A DNA stretch of 64,000 bases, taken from positions 1 to 64,000 of the forward strand of contig NZ_NMWU01000024.1 in the NCBI RefSeq assembly GCF_002860355.1, written 5' to 3'. The first letter of the stretch is position 1, and every line of letters begins with the position of its first letter. Of the stretch, positions 19,221-29,490 are shown one piece after another. The translations under genes were made by a program, and so were the position numbers. Under the pieces are notes generated by a model. The model ran no database searches and was not told the DNA's origin. It saw only the letters and a program-made list of their open reading frames with translations. Source of the stretch: Bifidobacterium margollesii. Lineage in GTDB: Bacteria > Actinomycetota > Actinomycetes > Actinomycetales > Bifidobacteriaceae.

Positions 19221-19315
19221 ATCGCCTGATCACCGTTCCTCTCCTCGACTGTCCTCCGCGTAGCGCCGCATCATCGACCGCCTTCGAAAAAGACGTTGGT
19301 AAAACCGGCAAACCA

Positions 19316-19942
19316 TCAGTATGCGGGATGCGTCAGAATACGGTACAGTCTATCCACATCCTCGTACATCTGTTCGAGAGGCTTGGTGGAATCGATCACG
19401 TAGTCGGCGATGTCGAAGCGCTGCTGCTGGGTGGCCTGATTCCTGATGCGCGCGATCGCAGCCTCCTTCGTCATGCCCCTGTTGCGCACCATGCGTCGGA
19501 TGCGCACATCCTCGGGAGCCTCCACCGTGATGATCGCATCGAAGTAATCCCAACGGGCAGTCTCCACCAGTAGGGGGATGTCATGAATCACCAGCCTGCT
19601 GGTGCCGTCCTTCGGATCGGGATGCTCGTCTATCCACCGGTATTCAAGACTTCCGGCCTCACGAAACACCAGAGGGTGCACGATGGCATTGAGCGCCCGC
19701 AGCTTTTCGGGATCATTGAACACGTTGGTCGAGAGCCATCCGCGGTTGAGCTCCCCGTCACGTCCTCTGGCCCGGCGACCGAACGTACGGATGATCCGGT
19801 CGAATCCTTCGGTGCCGCTCGCCGTGACCCTGCGCGCCAGTTCGTCATAGTCGATCACATAGGCACCGAGACTGCGAAACCGGCTGGAAACGGTACTCTT
19901 CCCCGCTGCGATGCCTCCGGTAAGTCCGACCCGAGTAAACAT
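19316..19942 (-). CDS. coaE: dephospho-CoA kinase, 208 aa
   Basis: Walker A GGIAAGKST lies at residues 9-17, and the adenylate kinase-like fold shows DYDELARRV and a C-terminal DYVIDSTKPLEQM segment. It phosphorylates dephospho-CoA at the 3'-hydroxyl, the last step of CoA synthesis. GAGGAG precedes the start. The protein is the short, single-domain form; the mycobacterial enzyme carries an extra C-terminal UPF0157 domain that is absent here. Confidence 0.95.
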   Translation of the reverse strand: MFTRVGLTGGIAAGKSTVSSRFRSLGAYVIDYDELARRVTASGTEGFDRIIRTFGRRARGRDGELNRGWLSTNVFNDPEKLRALNAIVHPLVFREAGSLEYRWIDEHPDPKDGTSRLVIHDIPLLVETARWDYFDAIITVEAPEDVRIRRMVRNRGMTKEAAIARIRNQATQQQRFDIADYVIDSTKPLEQMYEDVDRLYRILTHPAY

Positions 19943-20075
19943 CTTCGCTCCTCACGTAGCAAGACGGGCGTCAATGCCCGATCCTCTTCCGCCAACGTTG
20001 TTCAGTCTACCCCCGATACGCGGTCAACAGCGGTAGGAGATGAGGCGAATATGCTATGCAAAGCGAATATGCAAA

Positions 20076-20105
20076 GTGCGGTCGCCGAATCATCGACGAC
20101 CGCAC
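20076..20105 (-). terminator. terminator of rpsA
   Basis: GTGCGGTCG (20076-20084) and CGACCGCAC (20097-20105) form a 9-bp stem; on the minus strand TTTGC follows. A nearby direct repeat GCGAATATGC occurs twice between 20045 and 20072. Confidence 0.65.
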
Positions 20106-20158
20106 CCGGTATGTCATTTAGCAGTAACTATTCGATTACTACCGATCGAAGAAGCGAT

Positions 20159-21637
20159 TCACTTCTTCTCGTTGAGCAGCTGCTCGCGCAGGGCGGCCAG
20201 CTGGTCGGAACCGGCGAGGGTACCTTCGGAAGTGCTCTCGGAGGAGTAGTTGGAAACCTCTTCCGGCTTGTCTTCCTTCGGAGCCTGACCGTCCTCGGCA
20301 GCGGAAGCCTCGGCGTTCGCCAGCTCCTTGGCGACAAACTCCTTGTGCTGCTCCCACAGATCGTGGGCCGCGGCGTACTGGGACTCCCACTCCTCGCGCT
20401 GCTTCTCGTAGCCGGGGATCCACTCGTTGGTCTCCGGGTCGAAGCCCTCGGGGTACTTGTAGTTGCCGTTCTCGTCGTACTCGGCCGGCATGCCGTACAG
20501 CGCCGGATCGAAGTCTTCGGAGGCGGAATCCACGGAGTCGTTGGCCTGCTTGAGGGACAGGGAGATACGACGACGCTCGAGATCGACGTCGATCACCTTG
20601 ACGAACACCTCTTCGCCCGGCTTGACGACGGTCTCCGGGTTCTCGACGTGGCGGTTGGCCAGCTCGGAGATGTGCACCAGACCCTCGATGCCGTCATCCA
20701 CGGAGATGAACACACCGAACTGCACGATCTTGGTGACCTTGCCCTTGACGATCTGTCCGGGGATGTGGGTGCGTGCGAAGCGCTGCCACGGATCCTCCTG
20801 GGTAGCCTTAAGCGACAGGGAGATGCGTTCGCGATCGAGATCGACGTCGAGCACCTCGACGGTGACCTTGTCGCCGACCTTGACGACTTCGGACGGGTGG
20901 TCGATGTGCTTCCAGGACAGCTCGGAGACGTGGATCAGGCCGTCAACACCGCCCAGATCAACGAATGCACCGAAGTTGACGATGGAGCTGATGACGCCTT
21001 CGCGGATCTGGCCCTTCTTGAGCTGCGAGAGGAAGGTCTCGCGCACTTCGGACTGGGTCTCCTCGAGGTACTGGCGACGGGACAGCACCACGTTGTTGCG
21101 GTTCTTGTCGAGCTCCAGGATCTTGGCCTGGATCTTCTGGCCGATGTACGGGGCCAGATCGCGCACGCGGCGCATCTCGACGAGGGAGGCGGGCAGGAAG
21201 CCGCGCAGACCGATATCGACGATAAGACCACCCTTGACAGCTTCGATGACGGTACCTTCGACCACGCCATCGGCTTCCTTGATCTTCTCGACATCGCCCC
21301 AGGCGCGCTCGTACTGGGCACGCTTCTTAGACAGAATCAGACGGCCTTCCTTGTCTTCCTTGGTGATGACAAGGGCCTCGACGGTGTCGCCGACCTCGAC
21401 GACGTCATCGGGATCGACGTCCTTCTTGATGGAAAGCTCGCGGGAGGGGATCACACCCTCGGTCTTGTAGCCGATATCCAGGAGGACCTCGTCACGATCG
21501 ATCTTGACGACGGTGCCTTCGACCAGATCACCATCATCGAAGTTCTTGATGGTGGAATCGACTGCCTTGATGAAGTCCTCTTCGGTGCCGATGTCGTTGA
21601 TGGCGACCTTGGTGACTTCTGCGTTGTTCTCTGCCAT
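20159..21637 (-). CDS. rpsA: 30S ribosomal protein S1, 492 aa
   Basis: Four S1 RNA-binding repeats are visible, each with a VxGxV-type strand and GxxxHxS-type motifs (for example GLIHVSELSWKHIDHPSEVV and GLVHISELANRHVENPETVV). An acidic, Glu/Ser-rich C-terminal tail follows. It promotes mRNA binding and translation initiation. Start 21637 (MAENNAEV) is chosen by homology; the frame extends 26 residues upstream with no family similarity. No clear Shine-Dalgarno is visible, which is common for rpsA genes. Confidence 0.96.
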   Translation of the reverse strand: MAENNAEVTKVAINDIGTEEDFIKAVDSTIKNFDDGDLVEGTVVKIDRDEVLLDIGYKTEGVIPSRELSIKKDVDPDDVVEVGDTVEALVITKEDKEGRLILSKKRAQYERAWGDVEKIKEADGVVEGTVIEAVKGGLIVDIGLRGFLPASLVEMRRVRDLAPYIGQKIQAKILELDKNRNNVVLSRRQYLEETQSEVRETFLSQLKKGQIREGVISSIVNFGAFVDLGGVDGLIHVSELSWKHIDHPSEVVKVGDKVTVEVLDVDLDRERISLSLKATQEDPWQRFARTHIPGQIVKGKVTKIVQFGVFISVDDGIEGLVHISELANRHVENPETVVKPGEEVFVKVIDVDLERRRISLSLKQANDSVDSASEDFDPALYGMPAEYDENGNYKYPEGFDPETNEWIPGYEKQREEWESQYAAAHDLWEQHKEFVAKELANAEASAAEDGQAPKEDKPEEVSNYSSESTSEGTLAGSDQLAALREQLLNEKK

Positions 21638-21836
21638 GTAAATGTACTGGTTTTCTAATAGATGGATGGATAATACTCGATATTCAATTATGCGTAACGC
21701 CTTATGAGCGCACAAGGAGATAGTCTAGCGGGATCCCCGGTCAAATACATTGCGAGGAATCCGGGCGTGTCGCCGATGGGTGGAATCGGGCCGGATCGCA
21801 CCGCATCGCACCGCCCGAAACAGCTTCGCCGGGATT

Positions 21837-22724
21837 TCAGTCCCGGGTCCGCAGGGATCGTTCGGCGATGTCCACCACGTTGCTCACCAGCATGGCGCGG
21901 GTCATCGGCCCCACTCCCCCCGGATTGGGCGTGTAGGCATAGCAGACCTCCCTCGCAGCCGGATCGATGTCGCCGAGGATCCGTGATCTACCGGTCTGCG
22001 GATCCGTCACCCGGCTGACGCCCACATCCACGAGTACGGCATCGGGGCGGACGTCTTCGGGCTTGACGAAATGCGCGCTGCCCATCGCGGCGACGATCAC
22101 ATCCGCCTGACGCATCAGATCATGCACGTTGCGGGTTCCGGTGTGGCAGCACGTCACCGTGGCGTTGATCTCCCTGCGGCCGATCAGCAGACCGATCGTG
22201 CGGCCGATGGTGATGCCGCGGCCGAGCACCACCACATGCTTGCCGTCGAGGTCGATGCCGTTCATCGCCAGCAGTTCCACCACGCCGCGCGGCGTGCACG
22301 GCAGCGGGGTGGTCAGCTCTCCGCGCGGATGCAGCACCAGTTCGCCGAGATTGTAGGGATGCATGCCGTCGGCGTCCTTGGACGGATCGATCTCGTCGAT
22401 CACGGCGTTCTCGTCGATGCCCTTCGGCAACGGAAGCTGGACGATGAATCCCGTGCATGCCGGGTTTTCGTTCAGCCGGTGCACGGCATCCACGATCTCT
22501 TCGAACGTGGCCGTTTCGGGAAGCTCCTCGGCGATCGATGCAATGCCCACCTCGGCGCAGTCACGGTGCTTGCCCGCGACGTATTTCACCGATCCCGCAT
22601 CCTGTCCCACCAGCAGGGTGCCCAGTCCGGGGTTCACGCCCTGTTCCTTGAGACGCTCAACCCTGGCGGCGAGATCCGCCTTGATCGAGGCCGCTGCCGC
22701 ACGGCCGTCCAAACGCAATGCCAT
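21837..22724 (-). CDS. folD: bifunctional methylene-THF dehydrogenase/cyclohydrolase, 295 aa
   Basis: FolD signatures are present: the catalytic Lys region ([17 protein letters not shown]), the [13 protein letters not shown] motif, the Rossmann segment ([15 protein letters not shown]) and the terminal [15 protein letters not shown] motif. It interconverts 5,10-methylene-, methenyl- and 10-formyl-tetrahydrofolate with NADP. GGAGGAG precedes the start. The usual dehydrogenase motif has Ser (GRSxxVG); here it is GRGITIG, a Ser-to-Gly change seen in some actinobacterial enzymes. Confidence 0.95.
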   Translation of the reverse strand: MALRLDGRAAAASIKADLAARVERLKEQGVNPGLGTLLVGQDAGSVKYVAGKHRDCAEVGIASIAEELPETATFEEIVDAVHRLNENPACTGFIVQLPLPKGIDENAVIDEIDPSKDADGMHPYNLGELVLHPRGELTTPLPCTPRGVVELLAMNGIDLDGKHVVVLGRGITIGRTIGLLIGRREINATVTCCHTGTRNVHDLMRQADVIVAAMGSAHFVKPEDVRPDAVLVDVGVSRVTDPQTGRSRILGDIDPAAREVCYAYTPNPGGVGPMTRAMLVSNVVDIAERSLRTRD

Positions 22725-22842
22725 ATGCTCCTCCGTCGCTGTTCATAGGCCCGCGATCCGCTTCATGTATTCAAGCCGGCGGGCAATGCTCCGCATAATA
22801 GGCTATCGTGAAAACAAATCAACCCTGATCAAGGCGGTAACG

Positions 22843-23766
22843 ATGTCGTTCATGTTGTCCCGGATGAAGAAGGTCGCCGCGGCCACCATTACCTGCGTGG
22901 CGCTGTCGGCGCTCGGCGCGTGCGGAGGGTCGGCGTCCTCCGGAGGGCAATCCCCGCAGGAACCGATCGCCGTCACCTCATCGATCAATCAGTGGGGTCT
23001 GCTGGCCAAGCAGATCGGAGGGGATCAGGTAAAGGTCACTTCCATTCTCGGCAGCACGAACGTCGACGCCCATGATTTCGAACCGCAGACCAGTGACATC
23101 GCCACGATTTCGAAGTCGAGGATTCTCGTGGTCAATGGCGCCGGATACGACGAATGGGCCGTCAAGGCATCCGCGGGCACCGTGACCACGGTCAGTGCCG
23201 CCGATGCCGTCGGCGCTGCGGATGGGGACAATCCGCACCTGTGGTTCTCGAAGGACGCGCGAAAGGCCATGGCCCGTGAGCTGGCCGAGGCCTTCGCCAA
23301 GGAACGCCCCGCCGAGAAGGACTATTTCGACGGTCGGCTCCAGACGTGGTCGAAGAGCGAGAGCGAACTCGAAACCACCATGGACACGTTCGCCGAGAGG
23401 CATCCGAAAGCCACCTACGCAGCCACCGAATCCGTGGCCTACTATCTGATGAGCGATCTCAATCTCACCGACGCCACGCCGCAGGCGTATGCCCAGGCGG
23501 TTGCGAACGAAAGCGAGCCGGCCCCGGCGGACGTTCAGAAGTTCCAGTCGCTGATCACGGCCGGCAAGATCTCCGTTCTGGTGAACAACACGCAGGAGGC
23601 CTCGGACATGACGAATCTCATCACCGGCACGGCCCACAAGTCCTCGGTGCCGGTGCTCGACGTGAGCGAACAGGTTCCCGAAGGGCAGGACAGTCTGGTC
23701 AGTTGGATGAACTCGCTGATCTCGGCATGCGAGAAGGCCCTCGACGAGTCGGCTCCAGAGAAGTAG
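22843..23766 (+). CDS. znuA: zinc/manganese ABC transporter substrate-binding lipoprotein, 307 aa
   Basis: A lipoprotein signal ends in the lipobox LGAC with Cys27, so the mature protein is membrane-anchored outside the cell. The cluster A-I metal-binding fold is supported by VDAHDFEPQ, DNPHLWF and later acidic residues. The long His-rich loop of ZnuA proteins is absent. It delivers Zn2+ or Mn2+ to the permease encoded downstream. Start 22843 has AAGGCGG upstream; ATGs at 22852 and 22864 are alternatives. A 142-bp gap separates it from the ATPase gene. Confidence 0.88.
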   Translation: MSFMLSRMKKVAAATITCVALSALGACGGSASSGGQSPQEPIAVTSSINQWGLLAKQIGGDQVKVTSILGSTNVDAHDFEPQTSDIATISKSRILVVNGAGYDEWAVKASAGTVTTVSAADAVGAADGDNPHLWFSKDARKAMARELAEAFAKERPAEKDYFDGRLQTWSKSESELETTMDTFAERHPKATYAATESVAYYLMSDLNLTDATPQAYAQAVANESEPAPADVQKFQSLITAGKISVLVNNTQEASDMTNLITGTAHKSSVPVLDVSEQVPEGQDSLVSWMNSLISACEKALDESAPEK

Positions 23767-23847
23767 CTCCGAAAAGGAGTCCCGTCACGGCTCCCGCAGC
23801 CGGACCACATATGGGTGCGGGACACGTCGAGGGTGCGGACCGACGGA

Positions 23848-23870
23848 AAATTGATTACTATTCTCATTTA
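23848..23870. promoter_or_regulatory. candidate Zur/Fur-type operator before the importer ATPase gene
   Basis: An AT-rich stretch (AAATTGATTACTATTCTCAT) stands out in GC-rich DNA and contains TGA-N9-TCA, a loose dyad like metal-sensing Fur-family operators. A related TGAAAACAAATCA lies at 22809-22821 before the substrate-binding gene. Only similarity by eye supports this. Confidence 0.25.
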
Positions 23871-23908
23871 GTTCCATTGAATCCGCATCCTATGACTGGA
23901 GCACATCC

Positions 23909-24808
23909 ATGACGACATCCGCGAATGAGCCGGCGAGCGTCACGCTCCATGACGCCGAAGTGCGTCGTGGCGGTCGAACCATCTGGTCCCACGGCAACTT
24001 CTCCATCCCCCTCGGCACGGTAACCGCCGTGGTGGGCACCAACGGCACGGGAAAGACCACCCTGCTCGACGCCGAACTCGGACTCATCCCCACGTCGCAC
24101 GGCAGCATCACCGTGCTCGGCCGCCCCGCCGGCCAGAGCAACGCACAGATCGGCTACGTGCCCCAAAGCTACACCTCCGGGCTCGATTCGAACATCACCG
24201 CCCGCCAATCGGTGCTGCTGGGACTCACCGGCACGAGGTTCGGCCTGCACCGCGTCACGAAGACCGAACGGGACCGAGTAACGAAGGTCCTGGAGTTCGT
24301 CGGTCTTGACGACAAGGCCGACTACCGGCTCAACGAACTCTCCGGAGGACTCCGACAGCGGGCCGCCATCGCGCAGGCGCTGGTGGGAGAACCGAGACTG
24401 CTGCTGCTCGACGAGCCTCTGGCCAATCTCGACATCGCCAGCCAGCGCTCGATGGTGGAGCTGCTGGCGCGTATGAACCATGAATGGCGGATGAGCATAC
24501 AGGTCGTCTCCCACGACCTCAACATGCTGCTGCCGATCCTCACCGGCGCCATCTATCTGCTGGACGGGCATCCGCACTACTCCCCGATGAGCTCGGTGCT
24601 GGATTCGAATCTGCTGACCCACCTGTATGGCACGCGAGTCGAGGTGGTGACCACCCCGCAGGGAGACATGTTCGTCACACCGAACCGACGCCTCGAACCA
24701 AGCGGCAGATCCCAGGACACGCACGACGTGCACGAGGCCGCGGCGTTCCATTCACACGACCAGCTCCACTCCCCCGAACACATGCAGCATGAGGAGACGC
24801 AACGATGA
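23909..24808 (+). CDS. znuC: metal ABC transporter ATP-binding protein with His-rich tail, 299 aa
   Basis: Walker A GTNGTGKT is at residues 43-50, the signature LSGGLRQRAAIAQAL follows, and Walker B is LLLLDEPLANLD. The last 30 residues are rich in His and acidic residues (HDVHEAAAFHSHDQLHS, then HMQHEE), unusual for an ATPase and suggestive of Zn2+ binding on the cytoplasmic side. It energises the importer with the permease, whose start overlaps its stop by four bases (ATGA). Confidence 0.9.
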   Translation: MTTSANEPASVTLHDAEVRRGGRTIWSHGNFSIPLGTVTAVVGTNGTGKTTLLDAELGLIPTSHGSITVLGRPAGQSNAQIGYVPQSYTSGLDSNITARQSVLLGLTGTRFGLHRVTKTERDRVTKVLEFVGLDDKADYRLNELSGGLRQRAAIAQALVGEPRLLLLDEPLANLDIASQRSMVELLARMNHEWRMSIQVVSHDLNMLLPILTGAIYLLDGHPHYSPMSSVLDSNLLTHLYGTRVEVVTTPQGDMFVTPNRRLEPSGRSQDTHDVHEAAAFHSHDQLHSPEHMQHEETQR

Positions 24809-25638
24809 ACGTACAATTCGCCTTCGATCCCGAATGGCTATCGGTGCTCACCGCCCCGTTCATGACCAACGCCATCGAGGCGGGCCTGCTGATCTCCATC
24901 GCCGCGGGCATCATGGGATACTTCACCATCACCCGCCATTCCACGTTCGCGGCGCACGCCCTGGCCCACATCGGCCTGCCGGGAGCCACCGGCGCGGTGC
25001 TGCTCGGTCTGCCCGTATCCCTGGGACTTGGCGCGTTCGCGCTGGGCGGCGCGCTGATCATCGGCGCATTGGGCAAGAAGGTCTCCGAACGGGAGATCGC
25101 AACCGGCACGGTTCTGGCGTTCGCCACGGGTCTGGGCCTGTTCTTCGCGCGCCTTTCCTCCAGCGCATCCCAGCAGATGCAGTCGATCCTGTTCGGCTCC
25201 ATCCTCACCATCACCCCCGGTCAGATCATCGGCTTCGCCGTGTTCGACGCATTGCTGCTGGTGGTGCTGGCGATCGTATACCGGCCGCTGTTGTTCAGTT
25301 CGCTGGATGAGCAGGTGGCCCGCGCGAAGGGTGTTCCGATCACCCTGATGAACGTGCTGTTCATGGCGATCATGGCCGGAGTGATCACCGTGGCCGTCCC
25401 GGCGGTGGGAACCCTGTTGATCTTCGCATTGGTGGTCACGCCCGCGGCCACGGCATCGATGATCACCAGATCGCCGTTCGCCGCGATCGTGGCAAGCTGT
25501 CTGCTGTGCCTGATCAGCATCTGGGGAGGTCTGCTGATCTCATCGATGTTCCCCACACCCCCGAGCTTCGTGATCGTCACGCTCAGCACACTGATGTGGG
25601 CCGTTGCCCGCATCGCCACGTCGAAGCGGAATCGCTGA
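24805..25638 (+). CDS. znuB: metal ABC transporter permease, 277 aa
   Basis: The protein has seven or eight hydrophobic helices typical of the ABC-3 family (ITRHSTFAAHALAHIGLPGA, TLLIFALVVTPAATASMITR). It forms the membrane channel for Zn2+ or Mn2+ import with the two upstream genes. ATG overlaps the ATPase stop, implying translational coupling. It converges with ispF across 43 bases, and no terminator hairpin is obvious there. Confidence 0.92.
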   Translation: MNVQFAFDPEWLSVLTAPFMTNAIEAGLLISIAAGIMGYFTITRHSTFAAHALAHIGLPGATGAVLLGLPVSLGLGAFALGGALIIGALGKKVSEREIATGTVLAFATGLGLFFARLSSSASQQMQSILFGSILTITPGQIIGFAVFDALLLVVLAIVYRPLLFSSLDEQVARAKGVPITLMNVLFMAIMAGVITVAVPAVGTLLIFALVVTPAATASMITRSPFAAIVASCLLCLISIWGGLLISSMFPTPPSFVIVTLSTLMWAVARIATSKRNR

Positions 25639-25681
25639 CGAAACCGACGCCTGCTGCGCGCCAGCGTCTGCACGCCGACGC

Positions 25682-26197
25682 CTATACGCGGTGCGCGGCC
25701 GGCATGCACAGCGCGCTGGCGATGGCGGCCACCCCTTCGCCGGTGCCGGTGAACCCCATGCCGTCCGTCGTGGTGGCGGTGATCGACACCGTCGCCCCCA
25801 AAGCCCGGCTCATCGCCGTCGAAGCCTCGCCTCGATGGACGCTCACCCGCGGAGCATTGCCCACCACCGCCACCGACGCACTGACGATGGACCATCCTCT
25901 CGCCGTGACGTATTCGCGCAGTATGCGCAGCATCTCATCGCCATGAAGACCGGCCCCGGCAGAATCGGAACCGACGCCGAACAGCGTACCGATGTCTCCG
26001 AGCCCACAGGCCGACATCACGGCATCGATCACCGCATGCGCGGCGACATCACCGTCGGAATCGCCGTCGAGTCCGCGAAATCCGCGGGCCTCATCCTCCG
26101 GCCACCGCATGCACGCCAGCCAAAACTCCCGATCCGAACAGGCATCCGCGAACCGATGGGCGTCAAACCCCTGCCCCACACTGATCCCGGATGCCAT
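25682..26197 (-). CDS. ispF: 2-C-methyl-D-erythritol 2,4-cyclodiphosphate synthase, 171 aa
   Basis: The IspF motifs are visible: the metal-binding GQGFDAHRF (Asp and His), the GDSDGDVAAHAVIDAV core, and the C-terminal TTTDGMGFTGTGEGVAAIAS. It makes MEcPP in the MEP isoprenoid pathway. The frame extends to a GTG at 26218 overlapping the carD stop; ATG 26197 is preferred because the family motif starts soon after, though the ribosome site (GAGGGG) is distant. ispD, which sits between carD and ispF in mycobacteria, is absent here. Confidence 0.92.
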   Translation of the reverse strand: MASGISVGQGFDAHRFADACSDREFWLACMRWPEDEARGFRGLDGDSDGDVAAHAVIDAVMSACGLGDIGTLFGVGSDSAGAGLHGDEMLRILREYVTARGWSIVSASVAVVGNAPRVSVHRGEASTAMSRALGATVSITATTTDGMGFTGTGEGVAAIASALCMPAAHRV

Positions 26198-26214
26198 GCC
26201 TTCGCTCACGCCCC

Positions 26215-26832
26215 TCACTTCTTGCGGGACGCCTTCTTCTTCTCCTTGGCTGCCTTGGCCTCCGCCTCGATGCGGTTCAGCGTCTCGCTGGCGGCCTCCT
26301 TGGGGGCCTTGGTGTGATGCTTCTCATCGCCGGGACGGGGATCCGCATACCCCAGATTCACGTCGAGCAGACGCTGGGTCTCCTCCTCGCTCAGCTTTTC
26401 GCTCAGCGAAATCTCCGAAACGAGGATGTTGCGCGCCTTGGTGAGCATGCGCTTCTCTCCGGCGGAAAGACCATGCTCGTCGTCGTCGCGCTGGGCAAGG
26501 TCACGCACGACCTCGGCGACCTTGTTCACATCGCCGGTCGCGATCTTCTCGACATTGAGCTTGTATCGACGGGACCAGTTGGTCTTCTCCTCCACGATCG
26601 GAGTGCGAAGAATCTCGAATACCTTGGAGACCGCCTTGGCGTCCACGATGTCACGGACACCGACCTTCTGCACGTTCTCGGCGGGAATCTGAATGACGAG
26701 TCCGTCCGACGAAAGCACGGACAGCTTGAGGTAGGTGCGCTTCACACCGCCCATCTCACGCTCGGTGATCTCCTCTACGCGAGCCGCGCCGTGACGCGGA
26801 TAGACAACGGTATCGCCAACCTGATAAGTCAT
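26215..26832 (-). CDS. carD: CarD-family RNA polymerase-binding regulator, 205 aa
   Basis: The N-terminal RNAP-interaction Tudor-like domain is clear (MTYQVGDTVVYPRHGAARVE), followed by the helical DNA-contact domain (NWSRRYKLNVEKIATGDVNK). A Lys/Ala-rich tail of about 40 residues extends beyond the mycobacterial length of 162. It stabilises RNAP open complexes at many promoters. Start 26832 follows GGAGGGGC. It is the first gene of a carD-ispF unit and is divergent from glgB. Confidence 0.94.
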   Translation of the reverse strand: MTYQVGDTVVYPRHGAARVEEITEREMGGVKRTYLKLSVLSSDGLVIQIPAENVQKVGVRDIVDAKAVSKVFEILRTPIVEEKTNWSRRYKLNVEKIATGDVNKVAEVVRDLAQRDDDEHGLSAGEKRMLTKARNILVSEISLSEKLSEEETQRLLDVNLGYADPRPGDEKHHTKAPKEAASETLNRIEAEAKAAKEKKKASRKK

Positions 26833-27069
26833 GAAAGAAGCCCCTCCAACGATAGAAAAAGACAACTTATATTTGCACATGGGACGGACATCGCCGCGCA
26901 TCGGCAATCGGACCGGACGCCGGCCGAACGCCGACCGTGAAACCCCCGACCGACGATGCGCGCGACCGCGACGCGCACACGGCCACGTTGCGACACACGA
27001 TGAAATTGCGGGATTTGTCCACACTTCGGCACGCCGTTCAACGATTCCGCGCGTTCGATACGTAAACTC

Positions 27070-29328
27070 ATGAGTATGGCTATTACAACAGAGAAGAGCA
27101 TCCCCCAGCCGATCAGCGTCGATCACTCCACATTGGATGCCGTAAGCAATGGCGTTTACTACGACCCCCACACCATTCTCGGCGGGCATCTCCACCCAGC
27201 CCCGGACGACGGCTTCGTCACCGTCCGGGTGCTCAAGCCGCTCGCCAGAACGGTGACCATCATCACCCCTGACGGATCGTTCTCATCACAGCATGAATGG
27301 AACGGCATATTCACCTCCGTCATTCCGGCCGCGCAGACCGAATCCGGCCCTGCCGTGCCGTCGTATCGCGTGCTCACCGAGTACAAGGACGGCAAGGAGG
27401 TGCTTGAGGACGATCCCTACCGCTACCTGCCCACCGTGGGAGAGATGGACATGTACCTCTTCGGCGAGGGACGGCACGAACGCCTCTGGGAGGTTCTGGG
27501 CGCACGCGTGCGCACCTACGACGACGTGATGGGAGAGCCCGACGGATCTTCGCCGAACACCATCAGCGGCACCTCGTTCGCCGTGTGGGCCCCCAACGCG
27601 CGCGCTGTACGCGTCGTGGGTGATTTCAATTCGTGGGGTGGCCGCCAGCACGCCATGCGCGAACTCGGCTCCTCCGGCATCTGGGAGATCTTCATCCCGG
27701 GCGTCGGCGACGGACAGCGATACAAGTACGAGATCCTCAACGCCAACGGCGAGTGGAAGCAGAAGGCCGACCCCATGGAACGCCTGCACCAGATCCCGCC
27801 GGAGACCGCCTCCATCGTGGTGGACTCCAAGCATGAATGGCGTGACGGGCAGTGGATGGATCACCGTCGTTCCACCGACCCCCATGCGGGACCGATCAGC
27901 ATCTACGAGGTTCATGCCGGCAGCTGGAAGATCGGCATGGACTACCGCAAACTGGCCGATGAACTCGTGCCGTACGTCAAGAAGATGGGCTTCACCCATG
28001 TGGAGTTCATGCCTCTGGCCGAGCATCCCTTCACCGGATCATGGGGATACCAAGTCACCGGATACTACGCCCCGCAGTCACGACTGGGCAATCCCGACGA
28101 TCTCAAGACGCTCATCGACGCCTTCCATCAGGCAGGCATCGGCGTGATCGTGGACTGGGTGCCCGCCCACTTCCCCAAGGATGACTTCGCGTTGGCCCGG
28201 TTCGACGGCACCCCGCTGTACGAGGATCCCGATCCGTTGCGCGGCGAGCACCCTGATTGGGGCACTTATGTGTTCAATTTCGGGCGCAACGAGGTGCGCA
28301 ACTTCCTCGTGGCCAACGCCTGCTACTGGCTCGACGAATTCCATGTGGACGGTCTGCGCGTCGACGCGGTCTCCTCGATGCTGTATCTCGACTACAGCCG
28401 CGAGAACGGCCAGTGGAGGCCGAACAAGTACGGCGGCCGCGAGAACCTCGAAGCCATCGAATTCCTCAAGGAGGCCACCTCCACCGCCTACGGCCGATAC
28501 CCCGGCATCATGATGATCGCCGAGGAATCCACCGCATGGCCGGGGGTCACCGCCCCCACCGACGGCGGCGGTCTGGGCTTCGGGCTCAAGTGGAACATGG
28601 GCTGGATGCACGACACCCTCGAATACCTGCATGAAACGCCCATCAACCGCAAGTGGCATCATGGCGAGATAACCTTCTCGATGATGTACGCCTATTCGGA
28701 ACATTATGTGCTGCCCATCAGCCACGACGAGGTCGTGTACGGCAAGGGGGCGCTGTTCGGCAAGATGCCCGGCGACGACTGGCAGCGATATGCCGGAGTG
28801 CGCAACCTGTTCGCCTATCAGTGGAGCCATCCCGGCAAGAAACTCACCTTCATGGGCAACGAGATCGCGCAGTACGGCGAATGGAACTACAACTCATCGG
28901 TCGATTGGGACGCCCTGAACTGGCCGGACCATCAGGGAGTGCAGAAACTCGTGCAGGATCTCAATGCCGTGTATCGCGAGAACCCCGCGCTGTGGAGTCT
29001 GGACTTCGATCCCGCCGGATTCCAGTGGCTCACCAGCGACGACGCCGATCACAACGTGCTGGCCTACATGCGTCTGGACAAGGAGGGCAACCCGATCGTC
29101 GTGGTGGTCAACTTCTCCGGCTGCGCCTGGCAGGACTATCAGGTGCCGTTGCCCTCGGGCGGCAGGTGGACCGAGATCCTCAACACCGACGCCGAGGAAT
29201 ACGGCGGTTCGGGCATCGCCAACACCAACATCGTGGCCGAGGAGGTCGAATATCACTCCCGCCCGTATTCGGTGAAGATCACCGTACCGGCTCTGGCTGC
29301 CGTCTACCTCAAGCCCGAGGAGAAGTAG
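27070..29328 (+). CDS. glgB: 1,4-alpha-glucan branching enzyme, 752 aa
   Basis: An N-terminal CBM48-like domain precedes a GH13 catalytic domain with nucleophile Asp in [15 protein letters not shown], acid/base Glu in [11 protein letters not shown], and the HDEVVYGK motif. A C-terminal beta domain follows. It makes alpha-1,6 branches in glycogen. ATG 27070 has no ribosome-binding site and lies close to a TACGTA-like element, so the mRNA may be leaderless. The 237-bp gap to carD holds no gene. Confidence 0.96.
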   Translation: MSMAITTEKSIPQPISVDHSTLDAVSNGVYYDPHTILGGHLHPAPDDGFVTVRVLKPLARTVTIITPDGSFSSQHEWNGIFTSVIPAAQTESGPAVPSYRVLTEYKDGKEVLEDDPYRYLPTVGEMDMYLFGEGRHERLWEVLGARVRTYDDVMGEPDGSSPNTISGTSFAVWAPNARAVRVVGDFNSWGGRQHAMRELGSSGIWEIFIPGVGDGQRYKYEILNANGEWKQKADPMERLHQIPPETASIVVDSKHEWRDGQWMDHRRSTDPHAGPISIYEVHAGSWKIGMDYRKLADELVPYVKKMGFTHVEFMPLAEHPFTGSWGYQVTGYYAPQSRLGNPDDLKTLIDAFHQAGIGVIVDWVPAHFPKDDFALARFDGTPLYEDPDPLRGEHPDWGTYVFNFGRNEVRNFLVANACYWLDEFHVDGLRVDAVSSMLYLDYSRENGQWRPNKYGGRENLEAIEFLKEATSTAYGRYPGIMMIAEESTAWPGVTAPTDGGGLGFGLKWNMGWMHDTLEYLHETPINRKWHHGEITFSMMYAYSEHYVLPISHDEVVYGKGALFGKMPGDDWQRYAGVRNLFAYQWSHPGKKLTFMGNEIAQYGEWNYNSSVDWDALNWPDHQGVQKLVQDLNAVYRENPALWSLDFDPAGFQWLTSDDADHNVLAYMRLDKEGNPIVVVVNFSGCAWQDYQVPLPSGGRWTEILNTDAEEYGGSGIANTNIVAEEVEYHSRPYSVKITVPALAAVYLKPEEK

Positions 29329-29393
29329 GGTGGTTTGCAGTCGCCTCGGTAGTGGACGCAGGTGATTGCGCCGGTGATTGAATGACCGATATG

Positions 29394-29427
29394 ACGTAAG
29401 GCCCCGGACCATTCCGGGGCCTTACGT
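29394..29427. terminator. 15-bp perfect hairpin between glgB and the response regulator
   Basis: ACGTAAGGCCCCGGA (29394-29408) pairs perfectly with TCCGGGGCCTTACGT (29413-29427) around a 4-base loop. No T run follows, so it may be a terminator, a processing site or an mRNA-stabilising structure for glgB. Confidence 0.5.
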
Positions 29428-29490
29428 ATGATGGATGGGATATTCGGGATTATCGAATTACTGACGATTGGACAAAAGGCATATATCGGT

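Noticed and set aside
19583-21658. Long plus-strand frame opposite coaE and rpsA
   Set aside because: It runs across two well-recognised minus-strand genes and their gap, with a Leu/Gly/Asp-biased composition from codon shadowing.
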